A stretch of DNA of 5,006 nucleotides from Gammaproteobacteria bacterium. GTDB lineage: Bacteria > Pseudomonadota > Gammaproteobacteria > Pseudomonadales > Pseudohongiellaceae. How positions within the stretch are numbered: position 1 is the first letter of the stretch; every line of letters starts with the position of its first letter. Shown one piece after another: positions 1-5,006 of this stretch. The notes under the pieces are model-generated. The model was not told where the DNA came from, searched no databases, and worked only from the letters and a program-made list of their open reading frames with translations. Position numbers and translations under genes: made by a program. The stretch covers positions 49,354 through 54,359 of the forward strand of contig PBXX01000052.1 in the NCBI GenBank assembly GCA_002727755.1. The letters are read 5' to 3'.

Positions 1-431
1 ACCTTATCAATCAGTGATAATTGAGTTTCAAGCCAATCAACATGCTCCTCTTCACTATCAAGAATTGAAGACAACAGATTACGGCTGGTGAAATCACCCA
101 CCGATTCACAGTGCGCTATCCCTTCTTTTAAGTCAGGACAAGCGATGTGCTCAAGCCCTAAGTCGCACTCCAGGATTTCTCGAGTGTTTTCGCCAATTGA
201 TAATTTACCAAGATCTTGCATGTTAGGGAGTCCCTCGAGGAACAAAATACGCTGAGTGAGTTGATCTGCGTGTTTCATTTCATCGATCGATTCTTCGTAT
301 TCCTTTTCCGCTAGCTTAGATAACCCCCAATCACCGAGTATGCGAGAGTGAAGAAAATATTGGTTGATTGCAACTAGCTCGTTACCAAGAGCCTTGTTCA
401 AAAACTGTATTACTTTAGCATCACCTTTCAT
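1..431 (-). CDS. bfr: Bacterioferritin (heme-binding iron storage ferritin), C-terminus cut by window edge
   Basis: Cytoplasmic iron-storage protein. The family forms 24-subunit shells that oxidise Fe(II) at a di-iron centre, store it as a ferric mineral and bind heme between subunit pairs. The visible 143 codons begin [19 protein letters not shown] and align without gaps to E. coli Bfr. All ferroxidase ligands are present: Glu18, Glu51, His54, Glu94, Glu127 and His130. The heme ligand Met52 lies in the IDEMKHAD motif, so this is the heme-binding, catalytically complete type. The family is usually about 155-160 residues, so only some 15 C-terminal residues are missing, off the left edge. The ATG at 431-429 is supported by a GGAG ribosome site (441-438) six bases upstream and by the family's usual N-terminus. 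Its redox partner bfd lies upstream on the same strand, 193 bases away, far enough for bfr to have its own promoter. Cys89, Cys98 and Cys108 are in the central part and have no assigned role. Confidence 0.97.
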   Translation of the reverse strand, partial: MKGDAKVIQFLNKALGNELVAINQYFLHSRILGDWGLSKLAEKEYEESIDEMKHADQLTQRILFLEGLPNMQDLGKLSIGENTREILECDLGLEHIACPDLKEGIAHCESVGDFTSRNLLSSILDSEEEHVDWLETQLSLIDK

Positions 432-437
432 GAAAAA

Positions 438-441
438 CTCC
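438..441 (-). promoter_or_regulatory. Ribosome binding site of bfr
   Basis: GGAG on the minus strand, six bases before the bfr ATG. It supports that start. Confidence 0.7.
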
Positions 442-459
442 GAATTAGAAAACTTTTGT

Positions 460-488
460 ATTTTCCTATCTGAGCTATCCTCTGTCAA
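460..488 (-). promoter_or_regulatory. Candidate sigma-70 promoter of bfr
   Basis: On the minus strand there is a perfect -35 hexamer TTGACA (488-483), a 17-base spacer and a -10 of GAAAAT (465-460, 4 of 6 consensus bases). Transcription would start near 453, giving a leader of about 20 bases that contains the GGAG ribosome site. The surrounding DNA is very AT-rich, so other -10-like sequences exist, for example TTGCTT (540-535) with TAAAAA (518-513). The perfect -35 and the sensible leader length make this the best choice. Confidence 0.45.
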
Positions 489-525
489 TTAAAATATAAT
501 GTAACCTATTGATTTTTATAAAATT

Positions 526-544
526 AATAATGATAAGCAATCTT
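526..544. promoter_or_regulatory. Fur-box-like operator upstream of bfr
   Basis: The 19-mer AATAATGATAAGCAATCTT matches the classical Fur box GATAATGATAATCATTATC at 14 of 19 positions by direct comparison, including an unbroken ten-base run at positions 2-11. Its centre lies about 80 bases upstream of the start point predicted from the TTGACA/GAAAAT promoter. It would overlap the -35 of the alternative TTGCTT/TAAAAA promoter. Fe-Fur could thus activate bfr from a distance or repress a second promoter. The AT-rich background raises the chance of a coincidental match. Confidence 0.5.
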
Positions 545-569
545 ATTTAGATTTAGAAATAGACTGACC

Positions 570-598
570 ACCGCCATTCTCCATGAACGAATGCCGGC
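570..598 (-). terminator. Possible weak terminator hairpin after bfd
   Basis: In the minus-strand transcript GCCGGCATTC (598-589) pairs with GAATGGCGGT (579-570) around a 9-base loop. This gives nine pairs, one of them a G-U at the base, with a single G-G mismatch. It begins 27 bases after the bfd stop codon. The sequence after it is only loosely U-rich (GGTCAGTCTATTTC), not a true U-tract. It could be a weak or Rho-assisted terminator, an RNA-stabilising hairpin, or chance. It separates bfd from the bfr promoter region. Confidence 0.3.
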
Positions 599-624
599 CA
601 TCTCATAAATTTGGTTGGGAATCT

Positions 625-813
625 TTATGCTGCGCTAGAAAAGCTGCTTGCGTGTCTGATCTCTTCGATAAGGTCATTAGCTCGTTCAAAACATTTACCG
701 CATTGACTTGCCACGCCAGTCTTCTCTTGCACTTGCTCAAAGTCGACGCATCCGTCTCCGCAAAGTTCGCGAATCTCAGCATCAGTGACTTGTCTACAAA
801 TACAAACGTACAT
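625..813 (-). CDS. bfd: Bacterioferritin-associated ferredoxin, [2Fe-2S]
   Basis: Small cytoplasmic ferredoxin of 62 residues. In characterised bacteria Bfd docks on bacterioferritin and passes electrons through the heme to reduce and release stored iron. The four cluster cysteines have the family spacing: Cys4 and Cys6 in MYVCICRQVTD, then Cys38 and Cys41 in QCGKC. Length and layout match E. coli Bfd (64 residues). The reading frame extends upstream to an ATG at 849, but the ATG at 813-811 is chosen. It is preceded by AGAGGT (823-818) at good spacing, and Bfd proteins begin at this MYVC. The upstream extension would also cover the predicted -10 region. Two further cysteines (Cys18, Cys22) are not cluster ligands. 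The gene diverges from feoA and lies upstream of its partner bfr on the same strand. A Fur-like box in its promoter fits repression when iron is plentiful and expression when stored iron must be released. Confidence 0.95.
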   Translation of the reverse strand: MYVCICRQVTDAEIRELCGDGCVDFEQVQEKTGVASQCGKCFERANDLIEEIRHASSFSSAA

Positions 814-817
814 AATT

Positions 818-823
818 ACCTCT
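818..823 (-). promoter_or_regulatory. Ribosome binding site that decides the bfd start
   Basis: AGAGGT on the minus strand, four bases before the ATG at 813. It favours this start over the in-frame ATG at 849. Confidence 0.7.
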
Positions 824-838
824 AAAGAGAGCTTATAC

Positions 839-866
839 CTTAAATGCAAATGCGAACGATTGTCAA
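839..866 (-). promoter_or_regulatory. Candidate sigma-70 promoter of bfd
   Basis: On the minus strand there is a perfect -35 TTGACA (866-861), a 16-base spacer and a -10 of TTTAAG (844-839, 4 of 6). The predicted start near 832 leaves a leader of about 19 bases that includes the AGAGGT ribosome site. A second -10-like TATAAG (837-832) follows closely but is 23 bases from the -35. The Fur-like sequence at 846-864 fills the spacer and part of the -35, a typical repressor position. Confidence 0.45.
846..864. promoter_or_regulatory. Fur-box-like operator between bfd and feoA
   Basis: GCAAATGCGAACGATTGTC matches the Fur consensus GATAATGATAATCATTATC at 12 of 19 positions, and its pattern resembles natural gammaproteobacterial Fur sites. 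It lies between the predicted bfd -35 and -10, 33 bases before the bfd ATG and 88 bases before the feoA ATG. Both bfd and feoAB are Fur-repressed in well-studied relatives, so one shared operator is plausible. The match is moderate and symmetry in the middle is poor. Confidence 0.5.
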
Positions 867-926
867 CTAGATTTAGATCTGATACGGTGATTCCTCACCT
901 CGATATGTTACACTACTTTAACTTAT

Positions 927-947
927 TGAATTTCATTATATAATTCA
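927..947. promoter_or_regulatory. Palindrome overlapping the likely feoA -10 box
   Basis: TGAATT (927-932) and AATTCA (942-947) form a perfect inverted repeat around a 9-base centre holding a further partly symmetric core (CATTATA). The element contains TATAAT (939-944), a perfect -10 hexamer and the best on this strand between bfd and feoA. It ends five bases before the feoA ATG, so a bound protein would block feoA transcription. It matches the Fur consensus at only 9 of 19 positions, and its arms are too far apart for an ArgR box. No clear -35 lies at normal distance; TTTAAC (917-922, 16-base spacer) is the nearest. The regulator, if any, is unknown. Confidence 0.3.
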
Positions 948-952
948 GGCTT

Positions 953-1189
953 ATGGACAGAACCACCCTTTCAACCCTCGGCCGCGGTGATCACGGCTTA
1001 GTGGCAGAAATAACCTCCGAACATGCTGAACTTAAAAGTAGGCTCTATGCCCTCGGTATAATTCCGGGATCAAAGATAGAAATTCTGCGCTTTGCTCCTC
1101 TCGGCGATCCGATGCAAGTTAAAGTCGGCAATAGTTTGATAAGTATCCGAAAATCAGAAGCTGAAGTAATTGAAGTGGAGCTGAACTAG
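953..1189 (+). CDS. feoA: Ferrous iron transport protein A, SH3-like FeoB partner
   Basis: Small cytoplasmic protein of 78 residues that the Feo system needs for Fe(II) uptake. It is thought to act on or with FeoB at the inner membrane. The sequence has the FeoA hallmarks: a short N-terminal strand, the LGIIPGSKIEILRFAPLGDP core (residues 34-53), then a second SH3-like half with SLISIRKSEA (61-70) and a terminal VIEVEL strand. Length matches E. coli FeoA (75 residues). The ATG at 953 is the only reasonable start, because an in-frame TAA (941-943) lies just upstream and the next ATG is at codon 54. The ribosome site is poor: only AGG at 947-949, three bases from the ATG. If the TATAAT at 939-944 is the -10, the mRNA would be nearly leaderless. 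feoB follows after four bases, so the two are translated from one transcript and probably coupled. Confidence 0.95.
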   Translation: MDRTTLSTLGRGDHGLVAEITSEHAELKSRLYALGIIPGSKIEILRFAPLGDPMQVKVGNSLISIRKSEAEVIEVELN

Positions 1190-1193
1190 TCCA

Positions 1194-3314
1194 ATGTATA
1201 AAATTGCGCTCGTAGGAAACCCAAACTGCGGCAAAACAACTATATTTAACCTTTTAACCGGAGCTAATCAAAAGGTTGGAAACTGGCCAGGGGTAACAGT
1301 CGAAAAAAAATTTGGTTTCTTCGACCTTGATGGTAACAGTGCAGAACTCGTAGACCTTCCTGGAATCTATTCTCTGGAACAAGAATATCGTGGTGTGGAC
1401 GAGAATATTGCCTTTGATTATCTCAGTGAAGGCAATATAGACCTAATTGTGAATGTTATCGACGCGACTAACTTAGAGCGCGGACTAGTCTTGACTCAAC
1501 AATTGGTGGAAAAGCAGACCCCTATCTTGCTGGCACTTAATATGATGGATGTAGCCGAGCAGCAAGGCATTTCAATATCCCCTGAAAATTTATCCAACAA
1601 ATTAAATGCGAAGTTAGTAACGCTCACAGCATCAAAAAGTGAGGGAATTAATAAGCTTCTGTCCGAAATTCAAGAAATTTACCTAGAACCAAAATTACAA
1701 ACCAAAGAGACAATTTTGGTAAATGATGGGGAGCCGTCGCAAGACAAAATTTTAAGAAGATACCACTTTTCTCGAAAACTTATAGACGGGGTAGTCGAAG
1801 TTGGTCCTGCTAAGCATAGCCTATCTGAACAGATAGACTCGATCGTGCTCAACCGTTGGCTGGGTGTGCCGTTCTTTCTTATGATGATCTATCTCATGTT
1901 CACATTTGCGGTCAATGTTGGAGCTGTGTTTATTGATTTCTTTGATATCATTTCCGCGGCTTTTCTTGTAGACGGCGTTTCATGGCTTCTTCACCAAGTC
2001 GATGTTCCCGAAATCTTGATTACTTTAGCGGCCCAAGGTGTTGGTGGTGGTATTACACTGGTCGCAACGTTTATTCCGGTCATTGGATTCCTTTATCTAG
2101 CCCTGTCGGTTCTCGAAGATTCAGGTTATATGTCACGCGCCGCCTTCGTGATTGATCGTTTAATGGGTAATATCGGATTACCTGGAAACGCATTCGTTCC
2201 ATTGATTGTTGGATTTGGTTGCAATGTGCCAGCTGTCATGGCCTCGCGGACTATGGGAAGAGACAGCGACAGATTGATGACTATATCCATGGCACCGTTC
2301 ATGAGCTGCGGAGCACGTCTTACTGTGTATGCTTTATTTGCGGCAGCTTTCTTCCCTGAAAACGGACAAAATATTGTTTTTGGACTTTACCTCTTTGGTA
2401 TAGCTCTAGCTATTTTCACAGGCTGGACGTTCAGAAAACAGCTCTTCACAGACGAAATTACTCCCTCTTTCCAAGAAATGCCGGCCTACCACGTTCCTGT
2501 TCTAAGAAATATTTTGTTTACAACGTGGTTCAGACTCAAAGGTTTCATATTCAGAGCCGGCAAGACGATAGTAGTCGTGGTAATTGCTTTAAGCTTTTTA
2601 AACTCAATCGGTAGCGATGGAAGTTTTGGAAATGAAGATTCGGAAAACTCAGTATTAAGCGTCGTGGGTAAAAAGATTACCCCAATATTTGCGCCACTCG
2701 GTATTAAAGAAGACAATTGGCCAGCCACAGTAGGTCTTTTTACTGGCATGTTTGCAAAAGAGGCAATAGTAGGAACGCTAGATGCACTTTACACCGAACC
2801 AAGTTCTGGAGACTCACTAGAACCACCAGAATTCATTCCTGTCATCAAAGAAGCTATATCTTCTATCGGAGCAGAACTAGCTGCATTGGGAGGCGCTCTG
2901 ACAGATCCTTTGGGAATTTCTATCGGCGATGTATCAGACATTGATGCTGTTGCAGAAGAGCAACAGGTAAACAGCAGTACACTGACTAATATGGCGTCCC
3001 TCTTCGGAAGTCCATTCTCTGCATTTTGCTATCTCGTCTTCGTTCTTCTTTATGCGCCATGTGTCGCAGTACTCGGCGCCGTAAATAAAGAAGCCGGATG
3101 GCACTGGACCTTGCTTGTTTTTAGTTGGTGTACAAGTCTGGCGTATATATCAGCAACCGCAATTTATCAGCTAGGCACTTTTTTCTCACATCCCGTGTCT
3201 TCTTCTTTTTGGATCACTGGGATGGCATTTGCGTTAGCATTATTTATTCTAGGGCTAAAGAGATTATCAAGGACATTAACCCCTTCTAATATCATTGATG
3301 CTGTACAGATCTAA
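1194..3314 (+). CDS. feoB: Ferrous iron transport protein B, GTPase-linked Fe(II) permease
   Basis: Inner-membrane Fe(II) importer of 706 residues. The N-terminal G domain is complete: G1 GNPNCGKT (8-15), switch I around NWPGVTVEKK (30-39) with Thr35, G3 DLPG (54-57), G4 NMMD (116-119) and G5 near TASKSEG (145-151). A helical linker follows (about 155-215), then a membrane domain from about residue 222 with several hydrophobic segments. Conserved transport motifs are present: GFGCNVPA (340-347, Cys343), MSCGARLTVY (370-379, Cys372), the FAKEAIVGTLDALY segment (about 520-533) and YAPCVA with Cys623 near the C-terminus. It is shorter than E. coli FeoB (773), but no motif is missing. The ATG lies four bases after the feoA stop. 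The nearest GTGGAG (1175-1180) is rather distant, which suggests translational coupling. No FeoC gene follows: the next reading frame starts 13 bases later and is unrelated. Confidence 0.98.
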   Translation: MYKIALVGNPNCGKTTIFNLLTGANQKVGNWPGVTVEKKFGFFDLDGNSAELVDLPGIYSLEQEYRGVDENIAFDYLSEGNIDLIVNVIDATNLERGLVLTQQLVEKQTPILLALNMMDVAEQQGISISPENLSNKLNAKLVTLTASKSEGINKLLSEIQEIYLEPKLQTKETILVNDGEPSQDKILRRYHFSRKLIDGVVEVGPAKHSLSEQIDSIVLNRWLGVPFFLMMIYLMFTFAVNVGAVFIDFFDIISAAFLVDGVSWLLHQVDVPEILITLAAQGVGGGITLVATFIPVIGFLYLALSVLEDSGYMSRAAFVIDRLMGNIGLPGNAFVPLIVGFGCNVPAVMASRTMGRDSDRLMTISMAPFMSCGARLTVYALFAAAFFPENGQNIVFGLYLFGIALAIFTGWTFRKQLFTDEITPSFQEMPAYHVPVLRNILFTTWFRLKGFIFRAGKTIVVVVIALSFLNSIGSDGSFGNEDSENSVLSVVGKKITPIFAPLGIKEDNWPATVGLFTGMFAKEAIVGTLDALYTEPSSGDSLEPPEFIPVIKEAISSIGAELAALGGALTDPLGISIGDVSDIDAVAEEQQVNSSTLTNMASLFGSPFSAFCYLVFVLLYAPCVAVLGAVNKEAGWHWTLLVFSWCTSLAYISATAIYQLGTFFSHPVSSSFWITGMAFALALFILGLKRLSRTLTPSNIIDAVQI

Positions 3315-3316
3315 TC

Positions 3317-3321
3317 GGGAG
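3317..3321 (+). promoter_or_regulatory. Ribosome binding site that decides a TTG start
   Basis: GGGAG six bases before TTG at 3328-3330. An in-frame TAA (3325-3327) directly precedes that TTG, and the first in-frame ATG is 29 codons further on (3415), inside the first membrane helix. The ribosome site therefore points to TTG as the start. Confidence 0.65.
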
Positions 3322-3327
3322 TTGTAA

Positions 3328-5006
3328 TTGCCGGTTAAAGATACAAATTTGAAAGAATTTTCTTTTTCAGCGGTTTTTTTGATTAGCTTCATTTTACTGC
3401 TGTTGCTAAAAATAATGCTTGCCTCAATTCTTGATCTCTACAGCGATGAGATTTTTTACTGGCAAGCGTCAACAATACCTGCAATAGCGTACAGCGATTT
3501 GCCTTTCATAACAGCTTTTTTAGTTGGGATTGGTTCCTCTCTGGATTCTCATAATCCCCTCGCCGTGAGAGCCGTCTTCATCCTAATGGGCGCATCCATT
3601 CCATTTCTTGTTTATTGGTTGGCATTGCCAATTACCAACAAAAAAGACGCCTTACAATCAGCTTTTCTGACACTTTGCGTACCCTTGCTTGGATTTCTTG
3701 GTTTATTGGCAGTTCCCGATGCGCCCTTGATATTTTTTGGAATTTTATCAATGGGTTTTTTTGAACGGGCCCTTAGGACCAATCTGACTAAGTTCTGGAT
3801 AGCTACGGGAGTTTTTGTTGCGCTTGGATTGAGTACTCATTATCGGTTTTTGCTATATCCTGCTTCTGCAATCTTGTTCCTCGTTGCTTTCGGCCCTGCC
3901 AAAAAACATTGGAAAAATCCGCGACTGTGGCTTTGCATAACCACAGCTAGTGTCGGTTTAATGCCCATACTCTGGTTTAATTTTTCTAATAGCTTTGAAA
4001 GTGCGGCATTTTATTTCGTGGACCGACATCCTTGGGAGTTTGACAGTACCGGACTTTTGCATATATTCGAGCAAGCTCTAGTAAGTTCTCCGCCAATGTA
4101 TCTCCTATTTCTTACCACCATCTACTTAATGATAGGAAAGGTAAGAACACACTCTTTACCTGCAGCATTATTGTTGAGTTTTTCTGTAACGAATCTAATT
4201 ATCTACGCAGTGCTAGCGCCTTGGTCAGACTCCAATAGCACCACTTTGCATTGGCCACTATCAGGCTATGTGCCTCTACTCGTCTTTTTGCCTGAAAGTT
4301 TACGCTTAATTTACAATTGGTTTTCCAATGCCATACAAAAAAGAGCAGCTAGACTCTTAGTAGCTTTAATTCCAGCGATAGGTCTTTGTGGGACATTTGG
4401 TATTTTATTAGGTATTGGTTCACAAGCGTTTCAAACCCCACTTCAAAAGATTTTTGGTGAAGAGATTTTGTCAACCAAAATGGCTGGATGGAAGCAATTT
4501 ACAGAGCATACTAAACAATTGATTGTCGATAAAAATCTTAATAATTTCCCCACAATAGTTACCGATAACTACTATACTGCGGCGCAGCTCGAGTATGCCG
4601 GAGTAGAGGGTAATATTTATACACTTGACAAATCTAAGGCTCTACAAGACGGTAGATTACGCCAGTACCAAATTTGGGATAAACACCAAAACGGTTTAAT
4701 TCAACACGTTCAAAAACCTGCCCTCTTTATAACAGAGGACAGCGTTCTTTCTATACCAGAGAAACATAAAGTTATCGAAGAAATGTGTCTGTATAGCGAC
4801 GAATTAGTTTTTGTTAGCGAGCTCGCTCTTTTTGGCAGAGCCAAGACCTTTAGCTACTACTCAACAACTAATCTCTTGGACCCAGAGAAAAAAATGACAA
4901 ACAGTGCGCCTTGCCCCGTCCCCCCAAGAGCTTGGATTGATACTCCTCAGGCAGATGCAATTTTGTCAGGAAAAGTTACTATCGCTGGTTGGGCTTACAA
5001 CGAGCA
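3328..5006 (+). CDS. ArnT/PMT-like (GT39/GT83-type) membrane glycosyltransferase, C-terminus cut by window edge
   Basis: Polytopic inner-membrane protein; 559 codons are visible and the frame is open to the right edge. Family members (ArnT, bacterial PMT-like enzymes) transfer a sugar from a polyprenyl-phosphate donor to lipid A, another glycolipid or protein on the periplasmic side. Evidence in order: a first helix (about 11-35); the acidic loop motif YSDEIFYW (38-45), where Asp40-Glu41 fit the expected catalytic site; PDAPLIFF (130-137); then LGLSTHYRFLL in a later membrane segment. HWP (308-310) matches the conserved HWP-type loop before a late helix. After the last helix, near 375, a periplasmic part has the family pattern AGWKQF (386-391), VTDNYYTAAQLEYAG (411-425) and QYQIW (446-450). 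From about 536 a proline-bearing strand leads to AGWAYNE (553-559), probably the start of a beta-sandwich accessory domain. Acceptor and sugar cannot be told. The TTG start is supported by GGGAG. It lies 13 bases after feoB and is probably co-transcribed with it. Confidence 0.85.
   Translation, partial: MPVKDTNLKEFSFSAVFLISFILLLLLKIMLASILDLYSDEIFYWQASTIPAIAYSDLPFITAFLVGIGSSLDSHNPLAVRAVFILMGASIPFLVYWLALPITNKKDALQSAFLTLCVPLLGFLGLLAVPDAPLIFFGILSMGFFERALRTNLTKFWIATGVFVALGLSTHYRFLLYPASAILFLVAFGPAKKHWKNPRLWLCITTASVGLMPILWFNFSNSFESAAFYFVDRHPWEFDSTGLLHIFEQALVSSPPMYLLFLTTIYLMIGKVRTHSLPAALLLSFSVTNLIIYAVLAPWSDSNSTTLHWPLSGYVPLLVFLPESLRLIYNWFSNAIQKRAARLLVALIPAIGLCGTFGILLGIGSQAFQTPLQKIFGEEILSTKMAGWKQFTEHTKQLIVDKNLNNFPTIVTDNYYTAAQLEYAGVEGNIYTLDKSKALQDGRLRQYQIWDKHQNGLIQHVQKPALFITEDSVLSIPEKHKVIEEMCLYSDELVFVSELALFGRAKTFSYYSTTNLLDPEKKMTNSAPCPVPPRAWIDTPQADAILSGKVTIAGWAYNE

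Noticed and set aside
583..825. 80-codon open frame on the plus strand
   Set aside because: It lies antisense over bfd, whose cluster cysteines and family length are clear. Its translation has no recognisable features.
814..849. Longer bfd starting at the ATG at 849
   Set aside because: The ribosome site AGAGGT stands directly before the ATG at 813, Bfd proteins begin at MYVC, and the extension overlaps the predicted promoter and Fur-like box.
927..947. ArgR box reading of the TGAAT...ATTCA repeat
   Set aside because: ArgR half-sites are separated by four bases. Here eleven bases lie between TGAAT and ATTCA.
2486..2749. 87-codon minus-strand open frame inside feoB
   Set aside because: It is a shadow of feoB, which is intact and conserved through this stretch, and the translation has no family signature.
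2717..2944. 75-codon plus-strand open frame inside feoB
   Set aside because: It is in another frame of an intact feoB. The Arg/Ser/Cys-rich translation is typical of a shifted frame.
3315..3327. feoC or a terminator after feoB
   Set aside because: The gap is 13 bases and holds only a ribosome site and a stop codon in the next gene's frame.
3371..3380. Run of seven T near the start of the glycosyltransferase as a frameshift or slippage site
   Set aside because: The frame stays open and encodes family motifs on the far side, and the run encodes part of a hydrophobic helix, so no frameshift is needed.
3415..3417. ATG start for the glycosyltransferase
   Set aside because: It would remove most of the first membrane helix before the YSDE loop and lacks a ribosome site as good as the GGGAG before TTG 3328.

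Overview
The window looks like chromosomal DNA from a free-living, probably marine, gammaproteobacterium. This rests on moderately AT-leaning composition (judged by eye), the E. coli-like sequences of Bfr, Bfd, FeoA and FeoB, and Fur-box-like operators. I cannot name the genus. No tRNA, rRNA, CRISPR array, insertion sequence or phage gene is visible.

Layout. On the minus strand, bfd (813 to 625) is followed by bfr (431 running off the left edge), which has its own promoter region. On the plus strand, diverging from bfd across a 139-bp control region, are feoA (953-1189) and feoB (1194-3314). A membrane glycosyltransferase gene begins 13 bases after feoB, at a TTG codon (3328), and runs off the right edge. 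Coding density is high and no gene-free stretch exceeds 200 bases.

How the genes fit together. FeoB imports Fe(II) through the inner membrane with FeoA as its small cytoplasmic partner. Bacterioferritin stores iron as a ferric core, and the Bfd ferredoxin passes electrons to bacterioferritin to release it again. Uptake, storage and release therefore sit side by side. A Fur-box-like sequence lies between the -35 and -10 of the predicted bfd promoter, on the side also facing feoA. A second one lies about 95 bases upstream of the bfr start codon. The first fits repression by Fe-Fur. The second is far enough from the best bfr promoter that activation is possible.

The unexpected part is the glycosyltransferase. 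It has no known role in iron transport, yet it sits where feoC would be expected in enterobacteria, with no room for a terminator after feoB. It is probably co-transcribed with feoAB. Its C-terminus enters a Gly-Trp-Ala-type accessory domain that the window cuts off. I found no clearly new biological system. The candidates worth checking are the feo-linked glycosyltransferase and the layout of the two Fur-like sites.
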